Part shown: piece by piece, positions 33,946 to 41,810 of the stretch | How the letters are laid out: the number at the start of each line of letters is the position of its first letter | Position numbering within the stretch: position 1 is the stretch's first letter | Source of the DNA: Actinokineospora enzanensis DSM 44649 | GTDB taxonomy: Bacteria > Actinomycetota > Actinomycetes > Mycobacteriales > Pseudonocardiaceae | DNA length: 64,000 bases | NCBI RefSeq assembly: GCF_000374445.1 | Contig: NZ_KB894403.1 | Span: forward strand, 25,232 to 89,231 | Reading direction: 5' to 3' | The notes under the pieces: model-generated | Told to the model about the DNA's origin: nothing | The model's database searches: none | Seen by the model: the letters and a program-made list of their open reading frames with translations, nothing else | Program-made: the position numbers and the translations under genes

Positions 33946-35318
33946 ACTCATTTCCCGCCGATTTCCTGTGGGGCAGTGCCACGTCCTCGTACCAGATCGA
34001 GGGCGCGACCGAAGTGGACGGTCGCGGTCCATCCATCTGGGACACGTTCGCGCGTGGCGAGGGCAACGTGATCGGCGGACACACCGGTGACCCCGCGTGC
34101 GACCACTACCACCGGTACCGCGAGGACGTCGCCCTGCTCGCCGAGCTCGGCCTGCCCGCCTACCGGTTCTCCATCGCCTGGCCCCGCGTGATGCCGGACG
34201 GACGCCGGGTCGAGCCCCGCGGCCTGGACTTCTACGACCGGCTGGTCGACGAGCTGGTCGCGCACGGCATCACCCCGATCCCGACCCTCTACCACTGGGA
34301 CCTGCCCCAGGCCCTGCAGGACGCGGGCGGCTGGGTCAACCGGGATGTCCCGTCCTGGTTCGCCGACTACGCCCTGGTGGTCGGCGACCGGCTCGGCGAC
34401 CGCGTCCGCGACTGGATCACCATCAACGAGCCGCTGTGCTCCGCCTTCCTCGGCTACGGCACCGGTGTGCACGCCCCGGGCTTACGCGATGCCAGGCAGG
34501 CGGTGATCGCCGGACACCACCACCTTCTCGGCCACGGCCTGGCCGCCACCGCCCTGCGCGCGCACGCGCGCCCGGACACCAAGGTGGCGGTCGCGCTGAA
34601 CTTCGCACCCCCGCTGACCGACTCGGACGACGCCGAACACCGCGAGGCCGCCCGCCGCTTCGACGCGGTGCACAACCGGTTCTTCCTCGACCCGGTCCTG
34701 GGCCGGGGCTACCCGCCGGACCTGCGCGCCGACCTGGCCCACCTGGGAGCCCTGGAATCCGCGATCCGGGACGGGGACGAGGAGATGATCGGCAGGCCGT
34801 TGGACTGGATCGGGGTCAACTACTACGCCCCGTCGAGAGTGATCCCGACTCCGGATCCCTTACAGGAGAGCAACTGTGGGCTCCCTGGCCTGAGGGGTGT
34901 CGACGTGCTCCCCGCGCGCGGCCCGCTCACCACCATGGACTGGGAACAGGACCCGGTCGCTTTCGCCGACCTGTTGCTATGGTTGGGTGAACACTGCGCG
35001 CCGGTGCCGCTGATCGTCACCGAGAACGGGTCGTCGTTCGAGGACACGGTAGACGCCGACGGCCGCGTCCGTGACACCGACCGCACCCACTACCTCGCCG
35101 AACACCTCCACGCGGTGCACGCGGCCATCGCGGGCGGCGCCGACGTCCGCGGCTATCTGGCCTGGTCCCTGCTGGACAACTTCGAATGGTCCTTCGGCTA
35201 CACCCGCCGCTTCGGCCTGGTGCACGTCGACTTCGACACCCAGCGGCGCCGCATCAAGGACAGCGGCCGGTTCTACGCGGAGGTGGTGGCCGCCAACGCG
35301 GTGCCCGACCGGCGGTGA
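33942..35318 (+). CDS. GH1 family beta-glucosidase
   Basis: A 458-residue cytosolic glycoside hydrolase of family 1. FPADFLWGSATSSYQIEGA is the family N-terminal signature; the acid/base Glu is E163 in TINEPLCS and the nucleophile is E361 in IVTENGSSF; WSLLDNFEWSFGY is the conserved C-terminal aglycone-site motif. Length is normal for the family. No signal peptide. Its ATG overlaps permease 2, so it should hydrolyse the beta-glucoside brought in by the transporter. Confidence 0.95.
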   Translation: MNSFPADFLWGSATSSYQIEGATEVDGRGPSIWDTFARGEGNVIGGHTGDPACDHYHRYREDVALLAELGLPAYRFSIAWPRVMPDGRRVEPRGLDFYDRLVDELVAHGITPIPTLYHWDLPQALQDAGGWVNRDVPSWFADYALVVGDRLGDRVRDWITINEPLCSAFLGYGTGVHAPGLRDARQAVIAGHHHLLGHGLAATALRAHARPDTKVAVALNFAPPLTDSDDAEHREAARRFDAVHNRFFLDPVLGRGYPPDLRADLAHLGALESAIRDGDEEMIGRPLDWIGVNYYAPSRVIPTPDPLQESNCGLPGLRGVDVLPARGPLTTMDWEQDPVAFADLLLWLGEHCAPVPLIVTENGSSFEDTVDADGRVRDTDRTHYLAEHLHAVHAAIAGGADVRGYLAWSLLDNFEWSFGYTRRFGLVHVDFDTQRRRIKDSGRFYAEVVAANAVPDRR

Positions 35319-35376
35319 TGTGGTGAAGCCGCCGGGCCGTTAGTGTCTGCGGACAACCACTTCGAAGGGGTCCGTC

Positions 35377-35766
35377 ATGGTCGTGCGGCACATCAATCCC
35401 GAGGGGCTGCACCGTAGCCCGGCCTTCAGCCAGGCCGTCGTCGTCGAGCAACCGGCGAAGACGATCTACATCGGCGGGCAGAACGGTGTGGACGCCGAGG
35501 GGAAGGTCGTCGGGCCGACGGTGGGGGAGCAGGCGCTGCAGGTGTTCCGGAACCTGGCACTGATCCTGGAGAGCGAGGGCGCGAGCCTGGCGAACATCGT
35601 GCACTGGCGGATCGCGGTGGTGGAAGGCCACTCCTTCGACGAGGGAGTGGCCGCCTTCCAGCAGGTGTGGAACCGGGCCGACCCGCCACCCGCCATCACG
35701 GTGCACGTGGTGTCGGCCCTCGGGCCCGGCTTCCTCGTCGAGATCGACGCGGTCGCGGTCGTGTGA
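35377..35766 (+). CDS. RidA/YjgF-family protein
   Basis: A 129-residue member of the RidA family. It shows the expected order: INPEGLHRSPAFSQAVVVE, IYIGGQNGVDAEGKVVG, a helix QALQVFRNLALILESEGASL, and the C-terminal PPAITVHVVSALGPGFLVEIDAV. The Arg of the classical C-terminal PxRxxVxVxxL motif is replaced (PAITVHVV), so standard enamine/imine deaminase activity is doubtful and it may bind another small molecule. It begins 58 nt after the glucosidase and could be co-transcribed or stand alone. Confidence 0.85.
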   Translation: MVVRHINPEGLHRSPAFSQAVVVEQPAKTIYIGGQNGVDAEGKVVGPTVGEQALQVFRNLALILESEGASLANIVHWRIAVVEGHSFDEGVAAFQQVWNRADPPPAITVHVVSALGPGFLVEIDAVAVV

Positions 35767-36211
35767 CATCGGCGGTCAGGGCAGGGGGAACCGGCCCTGG
35801 GCGGTCATGCCGTCCATTTCCCACAGCGTCAGTGGGATCCGGTGGACCGCGTCCTGACCGCCCGCGAATGGCGAGTGCTCGGTCGCGACTCGCGGTTGGG
35901 TCGGTCGTCGGCCGTGGCTGAATTCAATGGACCTGTCCACTCGGCTGGAATTCGGTCCCGATGTGGTCATTGTGTCGTCTGCACTCGCTATCGTTGTCAC
36001 CTGTTCGGGGAATCAAGTGGGAACGGTGCAACGTTCGGTGTAGGCCGAACAGGTGAAGTGATCTAACAATAACCCTTTGAGGGTTTGTCGGGACTCTTAT
36101 CGGCCTGCTTGACGAATGGTCGGAACGGAGCCACTATCTGATGTCATGAACCGCTGAGCCACGACACCGCCCATGGCGCGTGTGGTCTTTTCGTATGCAG
36201 CTGGGGGGATC
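35767..36211. other. Intergenic region upstream of the StrR-like gene
   Basis: A 445-bp stretch with lower GC than its surroundings around 35980-36130. It holds the inverted repeats at 35998-36055 and, on the minus strand, a 74-codon frame (35776-36000) starting at GTG, reading MTTIASADDTMTTSG... and ending GRFPLP; that frame has no clear Shine-Dalgarno and no family I recognise, so I do not call it a gene. Confidence 0.5.
35998..36055. promoter_or_regulatory. Nested inverted repeats, probable regulator site
   Basis: CACCTGTTCGG (35998-36008) and CCGAACAGGTG (36045-36055) are perfect 11-bp arms 36 bp apart. Inside, GTTCGG-N6-CCGAAC (36033-36050) uses the same right arm. StrR-type activators bind GTTCGA...TCGAAC inverted repeats in other species; the GTTCGG/CCGAAC arms here are similar, so autoregulation by the next gene is plausible. 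The region is about 160 nt upstream of that gene. Confidence 0.6.
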
Positions 36212-37234
36212 ATGGGGGGATGGGTGGCACCGCTTCACGCTCCCATGGGGGCGCGGGAGTTCCTGCGGGAGTGTGCGGGGAGTCGGATCCCGACGGAGTG
36301 TGTCCCGATTTCCCTGCTGTCGGTCGAGGGGCATCCGCGCACCGGTGCGGAGAATCTGCCGTATGCGCGAATGTTGGCCGAGCGGATAGCGGAACTTCCG
36401 CCCATTGTCGTGTATCGGCCCACCTATCAGGTCTTGGACGGTGTGCACCGGTTGCGGGCCGCGGCGCTGGCGGGGCAGGAGTCGATCGGGGTGCGGTTCT
36501 TCGACGGGAGCGAGGCGGACGCGTTCGTGCTGGCCGTGCAGGCGAACATCCGGCACGGGTTGCCGTTGCGGCACGCGGACCGCGCGGCGGCGGCCGCGCG
36601 GATCGTCACGTCGCACCCGCAGTGGTCGGATCGGGCGATCGCGGCCGTGGCCGGTCTGGCGCCGAGTACGGTCGGTGCGATTCGGCGGCGTGCAGCTGAA
36701 CAACCCGAACAGTTGCACACCCGGCGCGGCCTCGATGGTCGGAGCAGACCCTGCGATCTGGTCGCGGGCAGGCAGATGGCCAGTGACCTGATCTGTGACA
36801 ACCCGACGGCCTCACTGCGCGAGATCGCCCGGGAGGCGGGAATCTCCCCGGGCACGGTCCGCGACGTGCGGGAGCGGTTGCGGCGAGGTGAGGACATCCT
36901 GCCGCCGCGGCTGCGGGCCCGGCGGCCGGACGGCGACGCGAGAGCGGAGGATGCCAACCACTTGCTCCGAGATCCGGTGCTGGCGTTGCAACAGCTGCGC
37001 CGAGACCCGTCGCTGAGGTTCACCGAGGAAGGCCGTCAGCTGCTGCGCCTGCTGCACCTGAACGCCGTCGGCCCGGAGCAATGGGACCGGCTGGTGGATA
37101 GTATTCCCCCACATTGCGCCGACATGGCGGTGGAGCTCGCGCGCACCTGCGCGGAGAACTGGCGCGAGTTCGCCGAATCGCTCGAACGTCGGTGCACGCA
37201 GTCCTCGATCGGGGACGTTGCCGGGCGGGGATGA
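36212..37234 (+). CDS. StrR-like ParB-domain cluster activator
   Basis: About 340 residues. The N-terminal part is a ParB-like domain (ISLLSVEGHPRTGAENLPYA; YQVLDGVHRLRAAALAGQES), followed by a ParB-type HTH region (HADRAAAAARIVTSHPQWSD, then RAIAAVAGLAPSTVGAIRRR) and a second HTH-like segment (ASLREIAREAGISPGTVRDV). Length and layout match StrR, NovG and Bbr, pathway activators of aminoglycoside, aminocoumarin and glycopeptide clusters. ATG 36212 has a GGGGGG run upstream; ATG 36173 is possible but has no Shine-Dalgarno. It stands at the left edge of the NRPS cluster, is coupled to the exporter, and is the probable on-switch. Confidence 0.85.
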   Translation: MGGWVAPLHAPMGAREFLRECAGSRIPTECVPISLLSVEGHPRTGAENLPYARMLAERIAELPPIVVYRPTYQVLDGVHRLRAAALAGQESIGVRFFDGSEADAFVLAVQANIRHGLPLRHADRAAAAARIVTSHPQWSDRAIAAVAGLAPSTVGAIRRRAAEQPEQLHTRRGLDGRSRPCDLVAGRQMASDLICDNPTASLREIAREAGISPGTVRDVRERLRRGEDILPPRLRARRPDGDARAEDANHLLRDPVLALQQLRRDPSLRFTEEGRQLLRLLHLNAVGPEQWDRLVDSIPPHCADMAVELARTCAENWREFAESLERRCTQSSIGDVAGRG

Positions 37235-38454
37235 GGGGCGAGGCGGCAGCGATGGAACCTGACGTGCCGGTCGATACGCGGGTGAGCGGTGGGCGGGTGC
37301 TGCCCGCGCTGGTGGTCACGCAGTTCCTGTCCGCCACCGGCGGTCAGATGACCTGGTTCGCCATCTCCTGGTTCGTGCTGGCCACCACCGGTTCCCCCGC
37401 CCGCGCCTCGGTGGTGATCGTCGCCCCGATGGTGGCGATCCTGCTGGTCGGTGTGCACAGCGGTCGCTGGGTCATGCGCTGGGGTCCCCGTCGCACCCTG
37501 TTGACCTGCGACGCCGCCCGCGTCCCGCTGCTTGCCTCGGTGCCAGTGCTACACCATCTCGACCTGCTCACCTTCCCCCTGCTGGTCGCCCTGATGTTCC
37601 TCGTCGGCATCTTCTTCGCCCCCTACTACACGGCGCAACGGGAGCTCATCGCCCAGGTGGCAGGCGCGGATGAGACCCGGCTCGGATCCTCGAACTCCCT
37701 GTTGCAGGCGGCCGTGCAGATCCCGAGCCTGCTCGGACCCGGCGTCGCGGGCGTGCTCGTCGCTCTGGCAGGCCCGGTGGACGTGCTCTTCGTCGAGTCC
37801 GTGGCGCTCCTGCTGACCCTCACCGCGGTCGCCGTGCTGACCAGGGGCTACGGCGCGAACTCGGTCGTCGAGCAGACCACGGGCACGCTCGCCGGGGTGT
37901 CGGGCATCGTCCGCGACCGCCTGCTGCGCGCGTTGAGCGTGGGCGGGGCCGCCGCGGAGATCACCTTCCAGGTGCTCGTCGTCGCCCTCCAGGTCATGGT
38001 GCTGACCCGGTACGGCGGCAACCCGCGCGTCGCGGGTGTGTTGACCGGGACCTGGGGCGGCGGCGTCCTGGCCGGGACGATCATCGCCGCGGTGCTCGCC
38101 CGGCGCGTTCCGGCGGCGCGGATGACCCTGTGGGGAGCGCTGTTCGGCCTCCCGTTGTGGCTGCTGCCGGTGGAGCTGCCGATCGTCGCGGTCGCGGTCG
38201 CGTTGGCGGCGTCGGGTCTGTTCCATGGCCTGGCTCTCGGCCCGCGCACGGTTGTCCGCAGCACCAGGGCAGGCGATCACCTGCGCGCGCAGGTGATCGC
38301 GGCCGACATCACCGCGACCATGGGCGCCGGGATGCTCGGCCTGCTGGTCGGGGGCATCGTGCTCGACCACGCGGGCCTGGCGCCGGTCCTGGTCGGCGTC
38401 GCCGTGATCGCCACCCTGGGCGGCATCCCGGTGCTGATCGAGAGCAGGCGATGA
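37231..38454 (+). CDS. MFS exporter, DHA3/MefA-like
   Basis: A 407-residue membrane protein with about 12 helices. The first segment (LVVTQFLSATGGQMTWFAIS) and the following WFVLATTGSP are typical of the DHA3 (macrolide efflux-like) branch of the major facilitator superfamily; RWVMRWGPRRTLLT is the motif-A loop. ATG 37231 overlaps the stop of the StrR-like gene (ATGA); an ATG at 37252 is an alternative. Coupled to the activator, it probably exports the cluster product and gives self-protection. It converges on the aminotransferase-like gene with only 2 nt between stops. Confidence 0.88.
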   Translation: MRGEAAAMEPDVPVDTRVSGGRVLPALVVTQFLSATGGQMTWFAISWFVLATTGSPARASVVIVAPMVAILLVGVHSGRWVMRWGPRRTLLTCDAARVPLLASVPVLHHLDLLTFPLLVALMFLVGIFFAPYYTAQRELIAQVAGADETRLGSSNSLLQAAVQIPSLLGPGVAGVLVALAGPVDVLFVESVALLLTLTAVAVLTRGYGANSVVEQTTGTLAGVSGIVRDRLLRALSVGGAAAEITFQVLVVALQVMVLTRYGGNPRVAGVLTGTWGGGVLAGTIIAAVLARRVPAARMTLWGALFGLPLWLLPVELPIVAVAVALAASGLFHGLALGPRTVVRSTRAGDHLRAQVIAADITATMGAGMLGLLVGGIVLDHAGLAPVLVGVAVIATLGGIPVLIESRR

Positions 38455-38456
38455 CG

Positions 38457-39623
38457 TTAGAGGCGGTCGACGGCCCCGCGGATCCGGTGCAGTATCTCGG
38501 TGAGGACGCCCCGGTCGGTCGCGAAGTTCAGCCGGACGAAGCCGTCCCCGCCGGGGCCGAAGGCGGGACCGGAGAACAGCATCACCTTCGCCTCCCGCTC
38601 GAAGAACCCGGCCGGGTCCGCGCCGACACCCAACCCACGACAGTCCAACCAGGACAGGAACGTCGCCTCGGGCGGGTGGTGGCCGATCTCGGCGGGCAGC
38701 CCCTCCAGCAGGATTCGCCGATTGACCGCCAAGGTCGCGCGCACCCCGTCCAGCCAAGCGTCCCCACTGGTCCAGGCCGCACGTACCGCCTCGACGGCCA
38801 GTACACCGACCTGGCCATAGGGCAGGCCGCGCTGGGCGTCCAACGCCGCGCGCACCTCAGGTACGCCGATGTGCGCGACCGCGCACCGCACTCCGGCCAG
38901 GTTGAACGCTTTGCTCGCCGAGGTGACGGTCATGGTGCGGCGGCGGATCTCGGCGCCGAGCGCGGCGAACGGCAGGTGTCGGTGCGGTGCATAGGCGAGG
39001 TCGGCGTGTACCTCGTCGGACAGGACCAGCAGGTCGTGTCGTAGCACCAGTTCCGCCAGGCCCTCCAGTTCGGTGCGGCTGAACACGCGCCCGGTCGGAT
39101 TGTGCGGGTTCACCAGGATCACCAGCCGACAGCGTGCCGGATCGCCCCGGGTCAGGTCACGGTCGAGCCGTTCCAGGTCGAAACCCCAGCCATCCCGGCC
39201 GGAGACCATCGGCACGTGCCGGGCGGGCCGGTCCGCCGCGTGCAGCACGTCCAGCAGTGGCGGGCAGGCGGGAGTGTGCACGGCGACCGCGTCCCCCGCC
39301 TCGGTGGCCAGGTGCAGCAGGACCCAGATCGCCTGGTTGACGTCGGTGAACAGCCGCACGTGCGTCGGCTCGACAGGAAAGCCGTGCCTGCGGTGCATCC
39401 GGGCGGCGTATACCTCGCCCAGTGGCGCGCCGTCCGGCTCGTTGAACCACGCGGGGTAGCCGAGATCGGTGTCGATCCGCTCGATCAGGGCCCGCCGGAT
39501 CGCCGGTGCCACCGGGAAGTCCATGTCGGCCACCCACGCGGGCAGCACGCCGTCGGCCGCTTTCGCCCATTTCTCGCCGTCCCGGTGCGTCGGTGTCGCC
39601 AGCTCGGGGTCGTGCACGGTCAT
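38457..39623 (-). CDS. PatB/MalY-type PLP aminotransferase or C-S lyase
   Basis: A 388-residue fold-type I PLP enzyme. WVADMDFPVAPAIRRAL is the hallmark N-terminus of the PatB/MalY subgroup; NPHNPTGRVFS, LSDEVHADLAY (Asp contacting PLP) and SASKAFNLAG with Lys238 as the Schiff-base Lys follow. PatB/MalY members are cystathionine beta-lyases or C-S lyases more often than aminotransferases. ATG 39623 has GAGGAG 7 nt upstream. It is divergent from the radical SAM gene at the left of the NRPS operon, with an inverted repeat at 39665-39698. In the pathway it may cleave a C-S bond or form a keto or amino acid; unresolved. Confidence 0.85.
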   Translation of the reverse strand: MTVHDPELATPTHRDGEKWAKAADGVLPAWVADMDFPVAPAIRRALIERIDTDLGYPAWFNEPDGAPLGEVYAARMHRRHGFPVEPTHVRLFTDVNQAIWVLLHLATEAGDAVAVHTPACPPLLDVLHAADRPARHVPMVSGRDGWGFDLERLDRDLTRGDPARCRLVILVNPHNPTGRVFSRTELEGLAELVLRHDLLVLSDEVHADLAYAPHRHLPFAALGAEIRRRTMTVTSASKAFNLAGVRCAVAHIGVPEVRAALDAQRGLPYGQVGVLAVEAVRAAWTSGDAWLDGVRATLAVNRRILLEGLPAEIGHHPPEATFLSWLDCRGLGVGADPAGFFEREAKVMLFSGPAFGPGGDGFVRLNFATDRGVLTEILHRIRGAVDRL

Positions 39624-39664
39624 CGGGCCGCTCCTCGTTTCCGCGCAAGGGAAAGACGATCCCA

Positions 39665-39698
39665 GGATACCGGCTGTCGGGCGCCCGGTCCGGTATCC
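39665..39698. promoter_or_regulatory. Inverted repeat in the PatB/NRPS-operon divergent promoter
   Basis: GGATACCGG (39665-39673) and CCGGTATCC (39690-39698), perfect 9-bp arms with 16 bp between. It starts 42 nt upstream of the PatB-like start and is a candidate operator for one or both divergent units. Confidence 0.6.
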
Positions 39699-39873
39699 GG
39701 ACACCCGCTCAACCACGCGGTGGCGGTCGTTGAACATTCCTTGACGGTGCCGGGGACGGCTGACACTCTCGCCGGTGGCGGGTTCTGGGGTGGGCCGACC
39801 CACTGTCCATCATGGATTGCGCAGGCAGCGTTTCGTCGAATGATCCGAGTCCGCGACCAGTCCGAGGATGTCC

Positions 39874-41793
39874 ATGATCGTAGATCTCCAGTTGACGGAA
39901 TCGGGAACCTCCGAGCGATTGGCCGCCCGGGTGCATCGCGTCCCGCGCGGGCCTGCGCGTCCGGAGTTCCGTGAGCGGTTGTCCCGGCGGCGCGGTCGGC
40001 TCGCCGACGACCTGGCGGCCGGGCGAGCCGGTACCCGCTACTTCCCGCTGCTGTCGGTGCTCGCGCCGGTCATGACCCAGGCGGAGGGCGAGATCACCTA
40101 TCCCGGCGACCCCATGTGCCTGTACGCCGCGCTGAGCGTCGCGGTGCACCGGGCCGTGCGCGACGCGGGCCCGATCGCGGGCGCGAAGCACTACAACGAC
40201 TTCGCTCCGGAGTGGACACACCGGCCGAGCCGGGACTACCGGCTCGCGGTCGACGACGACGGCTACCGTCCATACGGGACACAGCCCAACACCGACCAGA
40301 CCGTGTTCGACCCGCGCGTTTGGGACGAGAAGGCGCGGACCCGCTGGATCCGGCTGCTGCGCGAGGTCCGGCCCCGGGTCGTGCTCATCAGTGCCGTCTC
40401 GCCTGCGCACCGCTACGCGCTGGAGATCGCGGGTCTGGTCAAGGTCGAGGTGCCGGACAGCTTCGTCGTGCTGGGCGGACGCCATGTGGACGAGACGATC
40501 CGCCTCGACCCGGACGGGACCGTGCGCGGGGATCCGAGCAGCCCGGTGGCGGTGATCGCCGAGGGCAAGGTGCCCCGGGTGATCGACGCGCTGGTCAGCG
40601 GCGAGGCGTACCACTCGCTTGACCTGCTGCTGCGCGCCCTGGCGCTGGCGGTGGACCTGGACACCGGCTGGGTGCGCCGTGCGCAGGTGGCCGACTGCCT
40701 GGCCGGATTGCTCCGCGAGGAGGGCGAGGCCCCGGGGCGCTCGTTGATCGCGCTCCTCGATCGCTCCGAGGTGCACGCCTATCCGCAGGAAGGTCCGGCG
40801 CTCGACCTGGAGTCCCTGCCCTCGCCCTATGCGGCGTTCGCGATCCGCTCCCGGTTCCCGATCTTCGACGACCCGGTCACCGGCGAGACCCGCCGGACCG
40901 CGCACATCATGGTGTCCAACGCGTGTCCCTACCACTGCAACTTCTGTTCCGAGTCCGCGAAACTGGCGAACGGGCTGAAGAAGTTCCGCAACGTGGCCGT
41001 CGGCGTCGCGCTGGTCTGCGAGTACGTCGGCTACGGCGCCGAGGCGCTGTTCTTCGACGATTCGGTGTTCTGGAGCGGGAACTACCGCGACATCGAGGCA
41101 TTCTGCACCGTGCTCGCCGACCTGCGCGAGGGCACGGACCACGACGGGCTGCTCGGTCGCCTGCTTCCCGACGAGCAGGACCATGCCCGGCTGCGCGATC
41201 TCACCTGGGGAGCCCAGTTCACGGTCGACGGCCTGGTCGCGTTGCACAAGACCGAGGAGTCCGCGCGGATCCTGCGGCTGATGCGCGCGGCGGGCTGCAC
41301 CTACGTCTACATCGGCATCGAGAGCCTTTCCGCGCAGGTGATGGACGGAATCCACAAGAACCTGCGCCGCACCGGGAACCAGAGCTGGGACGACAAGGCC
41401 CGGCGCGCCACCGCGCTGGTGAAGTCCTGCGGCCTGCGCGTCGGCACATCCGTCCTCTTCGGACTGAACGGGGAGACGAGGGCGAGCATCGACGAGACGA
41501 TCGAGGGTGTCGGCAGGCTCATCGACGACAACCTGGTCGACCTGGCCAGCCCGAACATCCTGACCTACCACCCGGCCACGCCGATCACCCGGCTGCACGG
41601 CATGCGCGGCAAGCTCGACTACCACTCGCCCCGGGTGGACAACCGCAAGCCATACATCTACTTCGAGGAGGCCTTCCCCGGCGTGGTGTCCCGCGTCCTG
41701 GACGAGGACGACCTGTGGCACATCCACCGGGAGACCGAGCGCCGCTGGGGCGGCGCCCGCAACGACAGCGCCGTGCCACCGGCCGACGCCTAG
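39874..41793 (+). CDS. BchE/CloN6-like radical SAM protein with B12-domain-like N-terminus
   Basis: About 639 residues. Residues about 150-215 resemble a cobalamin-binding Rossmann domain (RPRVVLISAVSPAHRYALEIAG; FVVLGGRHVDETI) but lack the DxHxxG motif that binds the lower face of B12. The radical SAM core follows with C351-x3-C355-x2-C358 (CPYHCNFC), FFDDSVFW, and TYVYIGIESLSAQVM with TSVLFGLNGETRASID. ATG 39874 has GAGG 6 nt upstream; ATG 39868 is alternative. This layout is that of CloN6/BchE-type enzymes, many of which methylate or rearrange unactivated carbons. It is 17 nt before the NRPS gene, so a tailoring role in the peptide is expected. Confidence 0.87.
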   Translation: MIVDLQLTESGTSERLAARVHRVPRGPARPEFRERLSRRRGRLADDLAAGRAGTRYFPLLSVLAPVMTQAEGEITYPGDPMCLYAALSVAVHRAVRDAGPIAGAKHYNDFAPEWTHRPSRDYRLAVDDDGYRPYGTQPNTDQTVFDPRVWDEKARTRWIRLLREVRPRVVLISAVSPAHRYALEIAGLVKVEVPDSFVVLGGRHVDETIRLDPDGTVRGDPSSPVAVIAEGKVPRVIDALVSGEAYHSLDLLLRALALAVDLDTGWVRRAQVADCLAGLLREEGEAPGRSLIALLDRSEVHAYPQEGPALDLESLPSPYAAFAIRSRFPIFDDPVTGETRRTAHIMVSNACPYHCNFCSESAKLANGLKKFRNVAVGVALVCEYVGYGAEALFFDDSVFWSGNYRDIEAFCTVLADLREGTDHDGLLGRLLPDEQDHARLRDLTWGAQFTVDGLVALHKTEESARILRLMRAAGCTYVYIGIESLSAQVMDGIHKNLRRTGNQSWDDKARRATALVKSCGLRVGTSVLFGLNGETRASIDETIEGVGRLIDDNLVDLASPNILTYHPATPITRLHGMRGKLDYHSPRVDNRKPYIYFEEAFPGVVSRVLDEDDLWHIHRETERRWGGARNDSAVPPADA

Positions 41794-41810
41794 TCCAGGG
41801 AGGTGCGCCG

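Noticed and set aside
35776-36000. Small minus-strand gene (possible RiPP precursor) upstream of the StrR-like gene
   Set aside because: No Shine-Dalgarno, no family, and it ends just after the RidA gene; evidence is too weak to annotate.
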